Shown here: one piece after another, positions 8,429 to 18,682 of the stretch | Numbering within the stretch: position 1 is the stretch's first letter | How the letters are laid out: each line of letters starts with the position of its first letter | Program-made: the position numbers and the translations under genes | Assembly (NCBI GenBank): GCA_031254105.1 | Contig: JAIRVB010000044.1 | Location: 21,748-85,747, forward strand | From: Chitinispirillales bacterium | GTDB lineage: Bacteria; Fibrobacterota; Chitinivibrionia; Chitinivibrionales; Chitinispirillaceae | Direction: 5' to 3' | Length of the DNA: 64,000 nucleotides | The notes under the pieces: generated by a model | What the model was told of the DNA's origin: nothing | What the model saw: the letters and a program-made list of their open reading frames with translations, nothing else | Databases searched by the model: none

Positions 8429-8977
8429 TTACAATGGTTTTTTTGCGCCTGGCTGCGGATTATTTTCCACGCCGTCTTTTTTCTTAATATCTTTCTTGTT
8501 TTCGATTTTCGCTTCTACCTGAATCACATTGGCATTGCCGTTCAAATATGGGTCAAGGCGTTTTTGATACAAATAGACACGCTGCAGGATACCGCCTTCA
8601 ACAAGATTTGACGGATCTGCAGGTACGTCTGAGACAAGGCTTTTTAAAAAAATATTGCCGACAATAAGCCCTGTGAACCAAAATATAACACCCGCGGCCG
8701 TACCTTTAAGCCCTGCTGAAAGTATCGGCGCCGCTTCAAAAATCTCAAATTCAAAGTTAACCAAAAAAGTAACGCCAAAAGCGGACAAACCCAATAACGC
8801 AGCAGTGCGTTTTGTCCACTTAACCATTGAAGCGGTTCTTTCGGCAGGAGTTAATTTCCTGTTTGAGAGCTGCTTCTCCTTTTCCTTTTCAGCGCCGGAG
8901 TCTTTTTCAGATTTGCGCTCTGTCTGCTGTTCGGGCGCGGCTGTTTCTTCTGATTCGTCTGTTTCCTCAATCGCCAA
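8429..8977 (-). CDS. Unknown membrane protein between flhG and fliA
   Basis: A 182-residue protein. The first ~45 residues are Glu/Lys-rich and disordered-looking. Two membrane segments follow at about 58-75 (AALLGLSAFGVTFLVNF) and 93-111 (GTAAGVIFWFTGLIVGNIFL), then a cytoplasmic-looking tail rich in lysine. The start is the TTG at 8977, fixed by AGGAGG 6 nt upstream. No ATG offers a better site. It is 9 nt downstream of flhG and on the same strand, so it is very likely cotranscribed. Function unknown; the position suggests a membrane partner in flagellar assembly or positioning. Confidence 0.7.
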   Translation of the reverse strand: MAIEETDESEETAAPEQQTERKSEKDSGAEKEKEKQLSNRKLTPAERTASMVKWTKRTAALLGLSAFGVTFLVNFEFEIFEAAPILSAGLKGTAAGVIFWFTGLIVGNIFLKSLVSDVPADPSNLVEGGILQRVYLYQKRLDPYLNGNANVIQVEAKIENKKDIKKKDGVENNPQPGAKKPL

Positions 8978-8986
8978 AACAGCCTC

Positions 8987-9883
8987 CTATCTTTCGCTCA
9001 GTCCAAAGAAACGTGAGAAAAAACCGCTCTTCCCGCCCGCAGCGCCTGCACTTGCGCCATATCCGCTGATTTTTTTTGCCAGGTCCGACGCAATATCATA
9101 AAAACGGCTATTTGCGCCGCGGTCAGCCAGCTGGATCTGCCTGCGGCCCAGACGATGCACCTCTTTGTCTGCCGGAAGTATGGCGTAAAGCTCAACCGGC
9201 TTCTTTAGAAATCTTACCACCAATGTATTGAGCCTGTCAAATGTTTCCCGCCCTTCACGTTCGCTTGAAACCATATTAACTACAACCGCGACACGCACAT
9301 TCCCTTTTTCGTACAAAACTTTCACCATCGCGTAAGAATCGGCTAATGATGAGGGATCCGGGGTCATAACAAGAAGCGCCAGATCGGAATTCTTAACAAA
9401 ATGGGTCATAGCAGACCCTATTCCGGCGCCTGTATCCATTAAAAGATAGTCATAGTTATCCTCAAGCCCCATAAACGCCATGCGCAGCCGCTCAAGCCTG
9501 GCTGTATCAAGATTGGCAAGTTCCTCAAGACCCGAAGCTCCGGGAACTAGATACACCCCAGGCGCAGCCTCCACCACAACCTGATCTATACTGCACTCCC
9601 CGGCAATTACATGAGATATGTTATAGCGCGGAGCTATTCCCAAAAGTATATGTACATTCGCAAGTCCCAAGTCAACATCCATCATAAGCACTCTCTTCTG
9701 AAGCCGCGCAAGAGATGCCGCCAATGTCAGCGAAAGGGTAGTTTTTCCCACCCCGCCTTTGCCGCTTGTTACCGCAATGCTTGTACAGCCGCTGTTTGAT
9801 GTTTTTCTGGGCTGCCCCGCCGAAGGCTTTACATCTGCAGCCTTGGCAAGTTCGCGGAGCCGCTGCGCCTGATCTGCGCTCAC
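8987..9883 (-). CDS. flhG: Flagellum number regulator FlhG (MinD-like ATPase)
   Basis: A 298-residue ParA/MinD-family ATPase. The deviant Walker A motif SGKGGVGKTTLSL lies near residue 40, the switch I segment MMDVDLGLANVHILLG near 67 and the Walker B-like DYLLMDTGAGIG near 137. The conserved T-PDPSSLADSYA (VMTPDPSSLADSYAM) is typical of FlhG/FleN/YlxH. FlhG works with FlhF to set the number and site of flagella. Its GTG start overlaps the flhF stop codon by 4 nt (GTGA), with GGAGAGG upstream, so the two are translationally coupled. A C-terminal helix of about 30 residues could bind membrane. Confidence 0.93.
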   Translation of the reverse strand: MSADQAQRLRELAKAADVKPSAGQPRKTSNSGCTSIAVTSGKGGVGKTTLSLTLAASLARLQKRVLMMDVDLGLANVHILLGIAPRYNISHVIAGECSIDQVVVEAAPGVYLVPGASGLEELANLDTARLERLRMAFMGLEDNYDYLLMDTGAGIGSAMTHFVKNSDLALLVMTPDPSSLADSYAMVKVLYEKGNVRVAVVVNMVSSEREGRETFDRLNTLVVRFLKKPVELYAILPADKEVHRLGRRQIQLADRGANSRFYDIASDLAKKISGYGASAGAAGGKSGFFSRFFGLSER

Positions 9884-11250
9884 AATGACCGCCTCTCCAT
9901 AAGCTTCTTTACAAATTTGCCCGCCTGGGCAAGCTCTATATCGTCCGGTACGCTTTGACCTGTCGTAAAGTATGACACCGGTATCCCAACCTCACTGACC
10001 GCGTTAAAGATATTTCCGAGTTTTGCGGTCTCATCAAGCTTTGTAAAGAGCAATCTGTTGATTTTTACATTACTGTAATTACGCACCATTTCAGAGAGAG
10101 CGCTGTCTTTAGTAGTTGCGCTCAGCACAAGATGCGTCTCATCGGGCCGCAAAGTTTCAAGCAGCGTCTTGAGTTCCTCCATGTGTTCTCTGTTTCTCTG
10201 GCTTCTTCCGGCGGTATCTACAAATACAACATCGCTTCCTTCACATTCAGCAAGCGCGGCCGGAACCTCATCCGGCGAGAACACCACCTGTAAGCCCACT
10301 TTGACAAGATCGGCAAATATACGGATCTGTTCAATAGCGGCGATTCTATAAGTATCGGCTGTTATAATTGATATTTTTTTGCTTTTGCTGAGACAGCAGT
10401 GCGCTGCCAACTTCGCAAGCGTAGTCGTTTTGCCCGAACCTGTAGGCCCGACAAACGCAACAACAAGCGGCTGTCCTCTTTTAAGCCTTAAGGGTCCGCT
10501 AACCGGAAACTGATTCCCAAGCGCGTGAGCGAGCTTGCCTTCAAATCCCGGATCAATTACGCTGCTGTTAATAGATTTTATCAATCTTTCGGCGATTTCA
10601 GGCTTGACTTCAGAATCTGTCAGTATCTTTACAAATACATTCCATCCGCCGTCATCCGCTGGAGTGTCCGCAACTACGGCCGGGGCAGGCGCCTGAATGA
10701 TTCCCTCTTTTACGGCTGTCTCCTGTTTCGGCGCTCCGACAGAAGCGCCGCTGAGAACCGATTTGACAAGATCCTTAAGCTCCTGCACATCAGCCTTGAG
10801 CGCCGCTAACTCATCGTTAGAGTGTGATTTCTGAGCATGGCCGTTCTGAGAGGAACCCGCTTCTTCTAAAATTTCCCTGCGCTGCCTGGGATATGCCTGC
10901 CTCTGAAAATAAGGACGTACATTGGGAACCGCGGGCTCAGGAATTGCCGGCTGCACACCTTGACCATAAAGGCCGTTTTGTCCGTTTGAAAAGCGGGGAC
11001 GGTTATATACGCCGGTATCGCCGGCTAAATGCAGCGGCGTATATACAGGCGGTTTTTCCGCAGCAGCCTTTTGCGCGGCGGCGTCTTCATCCACAGCCGC
11101 TGTGACCTCTATTTCATCCGGGCCGCCAATCCCAAATACTTTTTTGGGCAGCTTTGTGGTTTTGAGGATTATGGCTTCCTCGCCAAGCTCCTCTTTGATC
11201 TGCAGAAGCGCTTCGCGCATGCTCCTGGCCACATACTTTTTAATACGCAT
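9880..11250 (-). CDS. flhF: Flagellar biosynthesis GTPase FlhF
   Basis: A 456-residue SRP-type GTPase. The N-terminal ~200 residues are the FlhF-specific basic region (RIKKYVARSMREALLQIKEE at residue 2) followed by a proline-rich linker. The C-terminal NG domain has G1 FVGPTGSGKTTTLAKLAA, the ADTYRIAAIEQIR segment, the DTAGRSQRN motif and TKLDETAKLGNI. It localises flagella at the cell pole and partners with FlhG, encoded immediately downstream with a 4-nt overlap. The ATG at 11250 is preceded by GGGG at a slightly long distance. Confidence 0.95.
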   Translation of the reverse strand: MRIKKYVARSMREALLQIKEELGEEAIILKTTKLPKKVFGIGGPDEIEVTAAVDEDAAAQKAAAEKPPVYTPLHLAGDTGVYNRPRFSNGQNGLYGQGVQPAIPEPAVPNVRPYFQRQAYPRQRREILEEAGSSQNGHAQKSHSNDELAALKADVQELKDLVKSVLSGASVGAPKQETAVKEGIIQAPAPAVVADTPADDGGWNVFVKILTDSEVKPEIAERLIKSINSSVIDPGFEGKLAHALGNQFPVSGPLRLKRGQPLVVAFVGPTGSGKTTTLAKLAAHCCLSKSKKISIITADTYRIAAIEQIRIFADLVKVGLQVVFSPDEVPAALAECEGSDVVFVDTAGRSQRNREHMEELKTLLETLRPDETHLVLSATTKDSALSEMVRNYSNVKINRLLFTKLDETAKLGNIFNAVSEVGIPVSYFTTGQSVPDDIELAQAGKFVKKLMERRSL

Positions 11251-11427
11251 TAATTAATAATCCCCTGCATCATTTATCGGTAATCCCCGCGTATCCAAAT
11301 AATTCGCACATCGCAAAAAATTTTGCATGGGCGAATTATTATCCGCCCCAATATTCCGGTCACACATGACATCTACGCTGGATCATCAGCGCCCGCGTCA
11401 TGGCAGCCGCGGCATTTTATATTTTGT

Positions 11428-11452
11428 ACAGGCAACTCCAGGAGCTGCCTGT
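11428..11452 (-). terminator. Hairpin downstream of flhA
   Basis: ACAGGCA-A-CTCC-A-GGAG-C-TGCCTGT is an almost complete inverted repeat (one A-C mismatch) starting 5 nt after the flhA stop. On the minus strand it is followed by ACAAAATATAAAAT without a U-run. It may mark the flhA mRNA 3' end or a partial terminator before flhF. Confidence 0.5.
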
Positions 11453-11456
11453 CTTC

Positions 11457-13571
11457 CTATCCATTATCCAATGTAACCATTCCCATTGACCGTATTTCCA
11501 CACCCGGAACAATTTCATTGTATGACAGAACGACAAGATCGTTGAAATTCGTTTCAGTCAGACGCTTGAATTGCGGCCTTACAGTCGGTGAACAGATAAG
11601 AACCGGGTATTCGCCGGCGCGTTTTGTTTCCTCAATCTGAACGCCCACCGCTTCAAGGATGCGGTTTACATCGCCCGGAGCAAGAGCGAACCTGAAAATA
11701 CCGTCATGCTCCTGAATCGCGCCCTCAAGTTTTGCCTCAAGATTAGGATCAAGGGTCATGACAGGCACTACGCCGTCATCATTTTTGTAAACTTCACAAA
11801 TCTGAGCGGCCAACGAATTTCTTACATACTCGGTGAGAACATCGCTGTTTTTGCTTCTGGGAGCAACGTTCGCCAGAGTTTCAAGGATAAGAAGCAGATC
11901 CCTTATTGATACCCGCTCTCTGAGCAGATTCTGAAGCACCTTATGAATATCTCCGATATTCATAAGCGCGGGGATAAGCTCATCGACAACCGCTGAGCTC
12001 TGCTCCTTAATGTTGTCAACAAGCGTCTTGACGCTTTGACGGGTCAGAATTTCGTGAGCGTGGCTCTTTATGGTTTCAGTAAGGTGAGTGGCCATCATTG
12101 CCGGAAGCTCCACAACCGTGTACCCGGCTACCTCCGCATCGCTCTTCTGACTCTCGGTTATCCAGATCGCCGGAAGGTTAAACGCGGGCTCGACTGTGGG
12201 CACTCCGCGGATCTTCCTTGTCGCGGTGCCGGGATCCATCGCTAAATAAGCGCCGCTCATAAGTTCCGCCTTGCCAACTACAACCGTACGGATTTTAATT
12301 TTGTATTCGTTTGGTTTAAGCTGAATATTATCTCTGATTCGTATGGGAGGGATAATTACACCCAGCTCAGTTGCCAGCTGACGCCTTATCATAGTGATTC
12401 TGTCAAGCAGATCGCCGCCCTGTTTAGCATCGACTATGGGAATAAGGCCGTAACCTATCTCAAGCTCCATCGGATCAACGTGCAGGTAATCCTCAACCCG
12501 CTCCTCTTTCTTGCCCGCGGCTCCCGGATGTCCTGATTCCCCGGCAGCCTCGGCCTGCTTCTGTTCCTCAGCCTTGTTGCGCTTTGAACCAAAGTAAGCG
12601 GCCAATAAACACACTGTTCCAAGAATAACAAAGGGTACTTTGGGAAATCCCGGAATAAGCGCAAAGAAAAACATAACTCCGCCGGCAACGGCCAGTATCT
12701 TTGTGTTACCGAAAACCTGGGTGGAGATCTCCTCGCCAAGGTTAGTCTGTGAAGCTGCGCGGCTAACAAGCATACCGGATCCTGTTGAGATCATAAGCGC
12801 CGGGATCTGCGACACCAGACCATCTCCGATAGTAAGTCTCACATATACAGACCCGGCGGTTCGCCAATCCATTCCCATCATTGATATTCCGATAATAAAA
12901 CCGCCTATGACATCAATAAAAATTATGAGGATTCCGATAACGGCATCGCCGCGCACAAACTTTGACGCTCCATCCATGGCTCCGTAAAAGTCCGCCTCAC
13001 GCGATATCTTGGTACGCCGCTCCTTGGCCTGCTGCTCATCTATCATCCCCGCGTTAAGATCGGCGTCTATCGCCATCTGTTTACCCGGCATTGCGTCAAG
13101 AGTGAAGCGGGCCGCGACTTCGGCGATACGCCCGGCGCCCTTGGTAATTACAATAAACTGCACAAGAACCAGGATAAGGAATATTATCGTACCTACAACT
13201 ATATTGCCGCCTGTCACAAAACTGCTGAACACATCAATAACCCGCCCGCCATCCGCCTGGCTCAAAATAAGACGGGTAGTAGCGACGCTCAGGGACAATC
13301 GAAAAAGCGTAACCGTAAGAAGCAGCGAGGGAAAAACCGAAAAATCGAGCGCCTCCTTGTTGTACATGGATACAAGAAGGATAATAAGAGCGATGCAAAG
13401 ATTAAGCGTCAGAAGAATATCTATTAAAAAAGTAGGCATGGGAATCACCATAACAATAATTATGGCTACCACGCCTAAAACAATAATCAAATCACGCTGC
13501 TTGCCGAGATTTTGCAGAAAAGGGGTATTAAGCACCCCGGCTAAACTGGAAGAATTATCTTTAGTGTTCAT
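11457..13571 (-). CDS. flhA: Flagellar export gate protein FlhA
   Basis: A 704-residue FHIPEP-family protein of the flagellar type III export gate. The N-terminal half holds about eight membrane segments (first at about 28-45, DLIIVLGVVAIIIVMVIPMP). Between them lies the conserved cytoplasmic FHIPEP-type signature: RIAEVAARFTLDAMPGKQMA, then DADLNAGMIDEQQAKERR. The C-terminal half is the soluble FlhA-C domain, with VVELPAMMATHLTETIKSHA and the export-chaperone docking region. Length matches the family. It heads the minus-strand flagellar run, separated from flhF by 206 nt. The ribosome site before the ATG at 13571 is weak (CAAGAG). Confidence 0.96.
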   Translation of the reverse strand: MNTKDNSSSLAGVLNTPFLQNLGKQRDLIIVLGVVAIIIVMVIPMPTFLIDILLTLNLCIALIILLVSMYNKEALDFSVFPSLLLTVTLFRLSLSVATTRLILSQADGGRVIDVFSSFVTGGNIVVGTIIFLILVLVQFIVITKGAGRIAEVAARFTLDAMPGKQMAIDADLNAGMIDEQQAKERRTKISREADFYGAMDGASKFVRGDAVIGILIIFIDVIGGFIIGISMMGMDWRTAGSVYVRLTIGDGLVSQIPALMISTGSGMLVSRAASQTNLGEEISTQVFGNTKILAVAGGVMFFFALIPGFPKVPFVILGTVCLLAAYFGSKRNKAEEQKQAEAAGESGHPGAAGKKEERVEDYLHVDPMELEIGYGLIPIVDAKQGGDLLDRITMIRRQLATELGVIIPPIRIRDNIQLKPNEYKIKIRTVVVGKAELMSGAYLAMDPGTATRKIRGVPTVEPAFNLPAIWITESQKSDAEVAGYTVVELPAMMATHLTETIKSHAHEILTRQSVKTLVDNIKEQSSAVVDELIPALMNIGDIHKVLQNLLRERVSIRDLLLILETLANVAPRSKNSDVLTEYVRNSLAAQICEVYKNDDGVVPVMTLDPNLEAKLEGAIQEHDGIFRFALAPGDVNRILEAVGVQIEETKRAGEYPVLICSPTVRPQFKRLTETNFNDLVVLSYNEIVPGVEIRSMGMVTLDNG

Positions 13572-13985
13572 CTATACTCTTGCGATTTGAGAGCGGCTGT
13601 TGATGAGGAGGCGTCCCCCCTGAGCTTATAGTTACTTACTCAACTTTTTGATTATGAAACTATAAAATACACCATTCCACGTATCAAATACCAGTTTTAT
13701 GTTTATACTGTAGATTAACGAACAGTCAAAGACCGAATTTTGTTTTTTGCTGATCAGCAATCAGCAAAATTACAGAAAATCATTTACACACTAAACCATG
13801 TTGCGTAAAATGGAATATTTTTTGCTTTATTTTTAATCTGAAATTTCTAATCTATACTCGAAAGTACGCATTTTAAAAATATTTCTTGCAAATATCTTAA
13901 AGATAATATATAATTAAATTTAAAATCTACTATTAAGCGGATGCAGACAGTTACCTTAAAACATTTTAATGGTGAGGAGTAACAG
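13572..13985. other. Divergent promoter region between flhA and chemoreceptor
   Basis: This 414-bp AT-rich spacer separates two divergently transcribed genes and must hold both promoters. I looked for a sigma-28 site (TAAA then GCCGATAA) before the chemoreceptor gene and found no good match; GTCAAAGACCGAATTT near 13724 is only a partial resemblance. GAGGAGT precedes the chemoreceptor ATG. Confidence 0.4.
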
Positions 13986-16232
13986 ATGAGTATCCGGTTA
14001 AAAATTCTGACCTCAATGATGTGCGTTACCGTGGCGTGCACTGTTCTTATCGGTTTTACCGCCATGCTTATGTTCAGCGGGTTTGTAACCGACAACAATA
14101 AACAACAGCTCAGGACTGCGCATTATTTAACTACTTATCTTTTTAATCAGAAAAAAGATAATGCAGAACGCAACGGCGCATTGGCGGCTCTGGATCCGGA
14201 TCTTATCAGCGGCATACTTGACTATAAAAATGGAAAAGGCCGTGAACACATGATCAAAGCGGCCAATTTCGTAACGAAAACTACCGGGGCGGAGTTTATG
14301 ACTCTGTCGGATGAAACAGGAACTGTTCTGATACGTACGCATGAGCCTGAGAAACACGGCGACAAGGTGACAAACCAGATAAACGTACAAAAAGCGATGG
14401 ATGGCAGGCAGTACACGACAATCGAAACCGGCACAGTTGTAAAACTGTCGATACGCAGCGGAGTACCGGTTTTTGGTCCGGACGGCAAACAGATCGCTAT
14501 AGTGAGTATTGGTTACCGGATTGATCAAAACAATTTCGTTGACTATATTAAAGAGATGAGCTATGCCGAAGTCACGATATTCTTAGGCGACACACGCATT
14601 GCGACAACAATAAAAAACAACAAAGGCGAACGCAACATCGGCACACAAGTTACAGAAAATTTGAGCAAACAAGTATTAGCCGGACAAGATTTTATTGGCA
14701 AGGCGACTGTGGCAGGCAACAAAAATTTTTACGCGCACTATTCTCCTATCCGTGACGCCGAAAATACAATCATCGGAATGCTGTTCTCAGGAATTGATAC
14801 ATCCTCTAACAATAACCGCATTATGGGGATCATTGTAATTATGATTATTATTACGATCGCACTGGGCGTTATCGTAGCAATCATAGCTAATATTATTTCA
14901 AACCGTATAGCCAATCCGATACATGAACTTGCGAAAATCGGAAAACGTATTGCTTTGGGCAATCTGGATATTAAGATAAACATGCCGGCGGATACCTCAT
15001 CCAAAGATGAAACTGTAATGCTTGCCGGTGAGTTTATGGATTTAGTAAAAGTAAGCCAGGAACAGGCGGATCTCATAGAGAAGATAGCTAATGGCGACAT
15101 ATCTCACGATATCACACCAAAAAGCGATAAGGACAAACTGAGTCAGGCTATTCACCACATGCTTGAGGCTACTAAAGAGCAGGTAGAAGTTATGGAACGG
15201 CTTGCTGATAATGATTTAACCGCCGCCATCTCCCCCCGGTGCGAAAAAGATTTGATGAACATAGCGATAAAAAAGATGCTTGCCAGCCTTAACCTTACAA
15301 TGGAAGAGATAAACGAGTCCGCCGGTCACTTCAGAGAGGTATCCCACCAGATCTCAAGCGGTTCCCAAAGTCTTGCCGAAGGTTCGAACAGTCAGGCAAG
15401 CTCCCTTGAAGAAGTCTCATCAAGCCTTGAAGAAACATCTTCAATGACAAAACAGAACGCCGGCAACTCCAATCAGGCAAAACATCTTGTCAATGAGGTC
15501 ACTACCGATCTGAGCGAAGCGGATACCGCTATGAAACGGATGGCTCAGGCTATTCAACAGATCAAACAGTCATCCGATAATACAGCCAAAATTATCAAAA
15601 CTATTGATGAAATCGCGTTCCAGACAAACCTGTTAGCCCTCAACGCCGCTGTTGAGGCGGCCCGCGCCGGTGAAGCGGGTAAAGGTTTTGCCGTTGTCGC
15701 GGAAGAGGTGCGCAATCTTGCCATGCGTAGCGCCGAAGCGGCCAAAAACACCGCAATTCTTATTGATGAATCGGTAAAAAAATCTGATGACGGCGTAAAA
15801 ATCACCGAGGAAGTCGCTAAAGCTCTTGCCCTCAGCATAGTTCACGCCGGTAAAGCAGGCGGTTTGATAGCTGAGATCGCCGCAGCGTCCAATGAGCAGG
15901 CTCAGGGTATCGAGCAGGTAAACCAGGCTGTAACGCAGGTAAATATGGTCACTCAGCAGAACGCCGCAAACTCAGAAGAATCCGCAAGCGCAGCCGAAGA
16001 GCTCAGCGCGCAGGCCTCAGAACTCGCTAATATGATAAGTAAATTCAAACTCGCTAACAAACAGGGCCGCCGCCTAACCCATCAGACTCAGATAATCCAA
16101 AAAAGAGGCGTGGGTAAACAAAAAGGTTTAGGATATTCAAGGGCGCCTTCATCCACAGTAACAACACAGGCAAAATCGGTAAAGCCGGATCAGATAATAC
16201 CATTGGATGATGATGAACTGAGAGGGTTTTAA
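13986..16232 (+). CDS. Methyl-accepting chemotaxis protein
   Basis: A 748-residue chemoreceptor. Membrane segment 1 is at about 10-33 ([18 protein letters not shown]). A periplasmic Cache-type sensor covers about 34-275, membrane segment 2 is at about 278-303 ([18 protein letters not shown]), and a HAMP and linker follow ([19 protein letters not shown]). The cytoplasmic signalling domain carries the conserved tip [18 protein letters not shown] and the kinase-contact segment [15 protein letters not shown] near residues 540-580. The protein ends in a flexible tail without a CheR-binding pentapeptide (final residues DDELRGF). It passes ligand binding to CheA/CheW, neither of which is in the window. 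The start is supported by GAGGAGT. Confidence 0.93.
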   Translation: MSIRLKILTSMMCVTVACTVLIGFTAMLMFSGFVTDNNKQQLRTAHYLTTYLFNQKKDNAERNGALAALDPDLISGILDYKNGKGREHMIKAANFVTKTTGAEFMTLSDETGTVLIRTHEPEKHGDKVTNQINVQKAMDGRQYTTIETGTVVKLSIRSGVPVFGPDGKQIAIVSIGYRIDQNNFVDYIKEMSYAEVTIFLGDTRIATTIKNNKGERNIGTQVTENLSKQVLAGQDFIGKATVAGNKNFYAHYSPIRDAENTIIGMLFSGIDTSSNNNRIMGIIVIMIIITIALGVIVAIIANIISNRIANPIHELAKIGKRIALGNLDIKINMPADTSSKDETVMLAGEFMDLVKVSQEQADLIEKIANGDISHDITPKSDKDKLSQAIHHMLEATKEQVEVMERLADNDLTAAISPRCEKDLMNIAIKKMLASLNLTMEEINESAGHFREVSHQISSGSQSLAEGSNSQASSLEEVSSSLEETSSMTKQNAGNSNQAKHLVNEVTTDLSEADTAMKRMAQAIQQIKQSSDNTAKIIKTIDEIAFQTNLLALNAAVEAARAGEAGKGFAVVAEEVRNLAMRSAEAAKNTAILIDESVKKSDDGVKITEEVAKALALSIVHAGKAGGLIAEIAAASNEQAQGIEQVNQAVTQVNMVTQQNAANSEESASAAEELSAQASELANMISKFKLANKQGRRLTHQTQIIQKRGVGKQKGLGYSRAPSSTVTTQAKSVKPDQIIPLDDDELRGF

Positions 16233-16429
16233 AGGTAGTCTCTAAACCCTGAGGAAGCATAATTCTAATACTCCCCGGGTATTTAGCCCGGAGGTCATTA
16301 CCCGGCAAGACTGTGCCAAAAGTATGAAAATCTTGCAAAAAAATGATACTTTGTCAATATTGGTTGTTTTGAGTTCCGACACAGTCTGCCAAACATCCCC
16401 CTGTCTAACTTGTAAAAAATCGTAATCTC

Positions 16430-16822
16430 AAAATTAAAACAATTGATGATATCGCGTTCCAGACCAACCTTCTCGCTCTTAACGCAGCCGTAGAAGCGGC
16501 CCGTGCCGGTGAAGCGGGGAAAGGATTTGCAGTTGCCGCCGAAGAGGTAAGAAACCTTGCCATGCGCAGCGCAGAAGCGGCCAAGAACACAACAGAAATG
16601 ATCGAAGATTCCGTGAGAAACGCTAACAGCGGCGTTAAAATCAACGAAGATGTCGCAGCCGCGCTCAACCATATTGTTGACCGCATCGGTAAAGCGGGCA
16701 GTCTTATTGAAGAGATAGCAGCCGCATCTAACGAACAGGCCCTTGGCATCGAACAGCTAAACACAGCTGCCGCGCAGATGAACCAGGTCACTCAGCAAAA
16801 CGCGGCGAATTCCAGAGATTAA
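16430..16822 (+). pseudogene. Broken chemoreceptor fragment (signalling tip only)
   Basis: The frame from about 16430 reads [20 protein letters not shown], then [20 protein letters not shown], and on to [11 protein letters not shown] before stopping. This matches residues ~535-660 of the intact chemoreceptor just upstream. There is no sensor, membrane or HAMP part, and no start codon before the first internal ATG at 16562. The similarity ends abruptly at both sides and the C-terminal 70 residues are missing. It is a paralogue remnant rather than an exact tandem copy, since many codons differ. Confidence 0.75.
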
Positions 16823-16887
16823 AATTATTCAATAACACAATAAATTTCTATCATATCTTAATTTTTTTATTTCTGCAGTCCGCGTTA

Positions 16888-17469
16888 TTACAGAAAACCA
16901 TTTACCCGTTCCAGATAATCACGCGGGCCGGATCTGTAAAGATTATTGCCTTGAGTGTCAATAGCGACAATAAGCCGCATCGACTCAACTTCAAACTTGT
17001 AAACAGCCTCCGGCCCGAGATCTTCGTAACAGACTGTTTTTGAAGATTTTATATACGAAGAGATAAGCGCCCCGGCTCCGCCAATGGCGGCAAAATAAAC
17101 GCAGCCGCACTCTTTAATTGCTTCTATCACCTCAACGCTTCTGTCCCCTTTGCCGATCATTGCGCAAAGACCAGTCTTACGCAAAAGTTTTGGGGTGTAG
17201 CAATCCATGCGGGAGCTGGTTGTGGGGCCTGCGCTGCCAGCGGGACGGCCATTAACAGGAGGTGTTGGGCCTGTATAATACAGCGCTTGTCCCTCAAGAC
17301 TTAAAGGGAGCGGCTCGCCGCGGTCAATAAGATCAATAAACCTTTTGTGAGCGGCGTCCCTTGCGGTAAGAATGGGCCCGCTCAACAAAACAATATCACC
17401 GGCCTGAAGCGAAGCTAACATTTCTTTAGTGAAAGGCGTTGATATTTTTATGATTTTGCCTGCAGTCAT
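16888..17469 (-). CDS. Class I fumarate hydratase, beta subunit
   Basis: A 193-residue subunit of the two-component, iron-sulfur-dependent fumarase (the C-terminal domain of single-chain class I enzymes). Landmarks are the GDIVLLSGPILTARDAAHKR segment near residue 25, YYTGPTPPVNGRPAGSAGPT near 65 and TTSSRMDCYTPKLL, and then GKGDRS and AIGGAGAL. It interconverts fumarate and malate together with the alpha subunit. Its ATG overlaps the alpha stop codon by 4 nt. Tartrate dehydratase beta subunits look similar, so substrate specificity cannot be settled by eye. Confidence 0.88.
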   Translation of the reverse strand: MTAGKIIKISTPFTKEMLASLQAGDIVLLSGPILTARDAAHKRFIDLIDRGEPLPLSLEGQALYYTGPTPPVNGRPAGSAGPTTSSRMDCYTPKLLRKTGLCAMIGKGDRSVEVIEAIKECGCVYFAAIGGAGALISSYIKSSKTVCYEDLGPEAVYKFEVESMRLIVAIDTQGNNLYRSGPRDYLERVNGFL

Positions 17470-18311
17470 AATATAACCGACATCCTTCTCGCCGCATGAC
17501 AGTTAAGAGATACCGCTACAGGCAATGAAGCGATGTGACAGGGTAAATACTCTATAAAAACACCGAGCGCGGTGTGCATGCCGCCCAGCCCCTGCGGCCC
17601 AACGCCGCTTGCGTTTATCTCCTCAAAAAGCTCATGTTCAAGAGCTGCGTACCGCTGATCATTATGATATACCCCTGCCGGACGCAGCAAAGCTTTTTTT
17701 GCCAGAACACACGCGCCGTCAGCCGTCCCCCCTACTCCTACCCCTACAATTACAGGGGGACAGGGATTTCCACCGGCGCTTACCACGCTCTCCTTTACAA
17801 ATTTTTTTACCCCCGGCAGACCATCAGAAGGTTTCAACATTGCAAGACGGCTCATATTTTCGCAGCCGCCGCCCTTGGGAAGCAGATCTATTTGAAGAGC
17901 GCCGCCATCAACAATATCAACGTGGATCATTGCCGGAGTATTATTTCCGGTATTCTTCCTGTCAAAAAGAGGATCATTAACGATTGATCCGCGAAGATTA
18001 CCTTTTGTATATCCTTTTGCTGTGCCCTCGTTTATTGCGTCACTAAGCGTTCCGTCCTCAATTTTTACATCATCGCCGATCTTAACAAAATACACAGCGT
18101 AACCGGTATCCTGACAAATAGGAATACGCTCTTTTTGAGCGATGAAAGCGTTTTCGAGTATCTGGTCAAGAATCTCCTGAGCGCGCGGGAACGGCTCATT
18201 TACGCGCGCTTTTTTGATAGATTCCCAAATGTCTTCAGGAAGATCGCAGGCGGCAGCAACGCACATATCGCTGACGGATTCTACTATTTGCGGGTATTGT
18301 ATGGTTTTCAT
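17466..18311 (-). CDS. Class I fumarate hydratase, alpha subunit
   Basis: A 281-residue subunit holding the Fe-S cluster ligands: ICQDTGYAVYFVKIGD (first Cys near residue 60), KGGGCENMSRLAML and GGNPCPPVIVGVGVGGTADG. RGSIVNDPLFDRKNTGNNTP is the conserved substrate-binding stretch. The ATG at 18311 (MKTIQYPQIV) is taken as the start. The frame is open to a GTG 13 codons earlier, but that extension is not typical. The ribosome site is weak. With the beta subunit this forms the fumarase of the reductive or oxidative TCA branch; no other TCA gene is adjacent. Confidence 0.88.
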   Translation of the reverse strand: MKTIQYPQIVESVSDMCVAAACDLPEDIWESIKKARVNEPFPRAQEILDQILENAFIAQKERIPICQDTGYAVYFVKIGDDVKIEDGTLSDAINEGTAKGYTKGNLRGSIVNDPLFDRKNTGNNTPAMIHVDIVDGGALQIDLLPKGGGCENMSRLAMLKPSDGLPGVKKFVKESVVSAGGNPCPPVIVGVGVGGTADGACVLAKKALLRPAGVYHNDQRYAALEHELFEEINASGVGPQGLGGMHTALGVFIEYLPCHIASLPVAVSLNCHAARRMSVIL

Positions 18312-18682
18312 CTGTAAAAGACAGGGGTTTATGGACGCTAAATATAACACTTGTAATACGATATTATAAAATGCGATACTTTTTTATAAAAAGCAAATAT
18401 ATTTCATGATTTGTTTAACACCGATACAGAATGAACCTTATCCGTTTAATGATTAATGGCTCGTGGTTACACTCATGAATTTATTTATTTCATCCCATCC
18501 GTCATAAGTTTACGGCAGGGACAGTAATCATGTCTTTTTCAAACCGCAAAATATTGATTATTTCCTCAGGGAGATAATTATTAATCAACACTCCCATGTT
18601 TGTTTTTGGTACTGCGAAGATAGATGCTTTTATTGATTTTTTGTTTGAAATCATCATTGATGCCTTGGTATTATTCCTGTCA
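18312..18682. other. Intergenic, nothing recognised
   Basis: AT-rich sequence between the fumarase operon and the convergently read end of the nucleotidyltransferase cassette. It must contain the fumarase promoter. A plus-strand open frame at 18596 runs antisense into the next gene and lacks coding character. Confidence 0.4.

Noticed and set aside
13700..13985. Sigma-28 promoter for the chemoreceptor
   Set aside because: Only a partial match (GTCAAAGACCGAATTT) without proper spacing was found.
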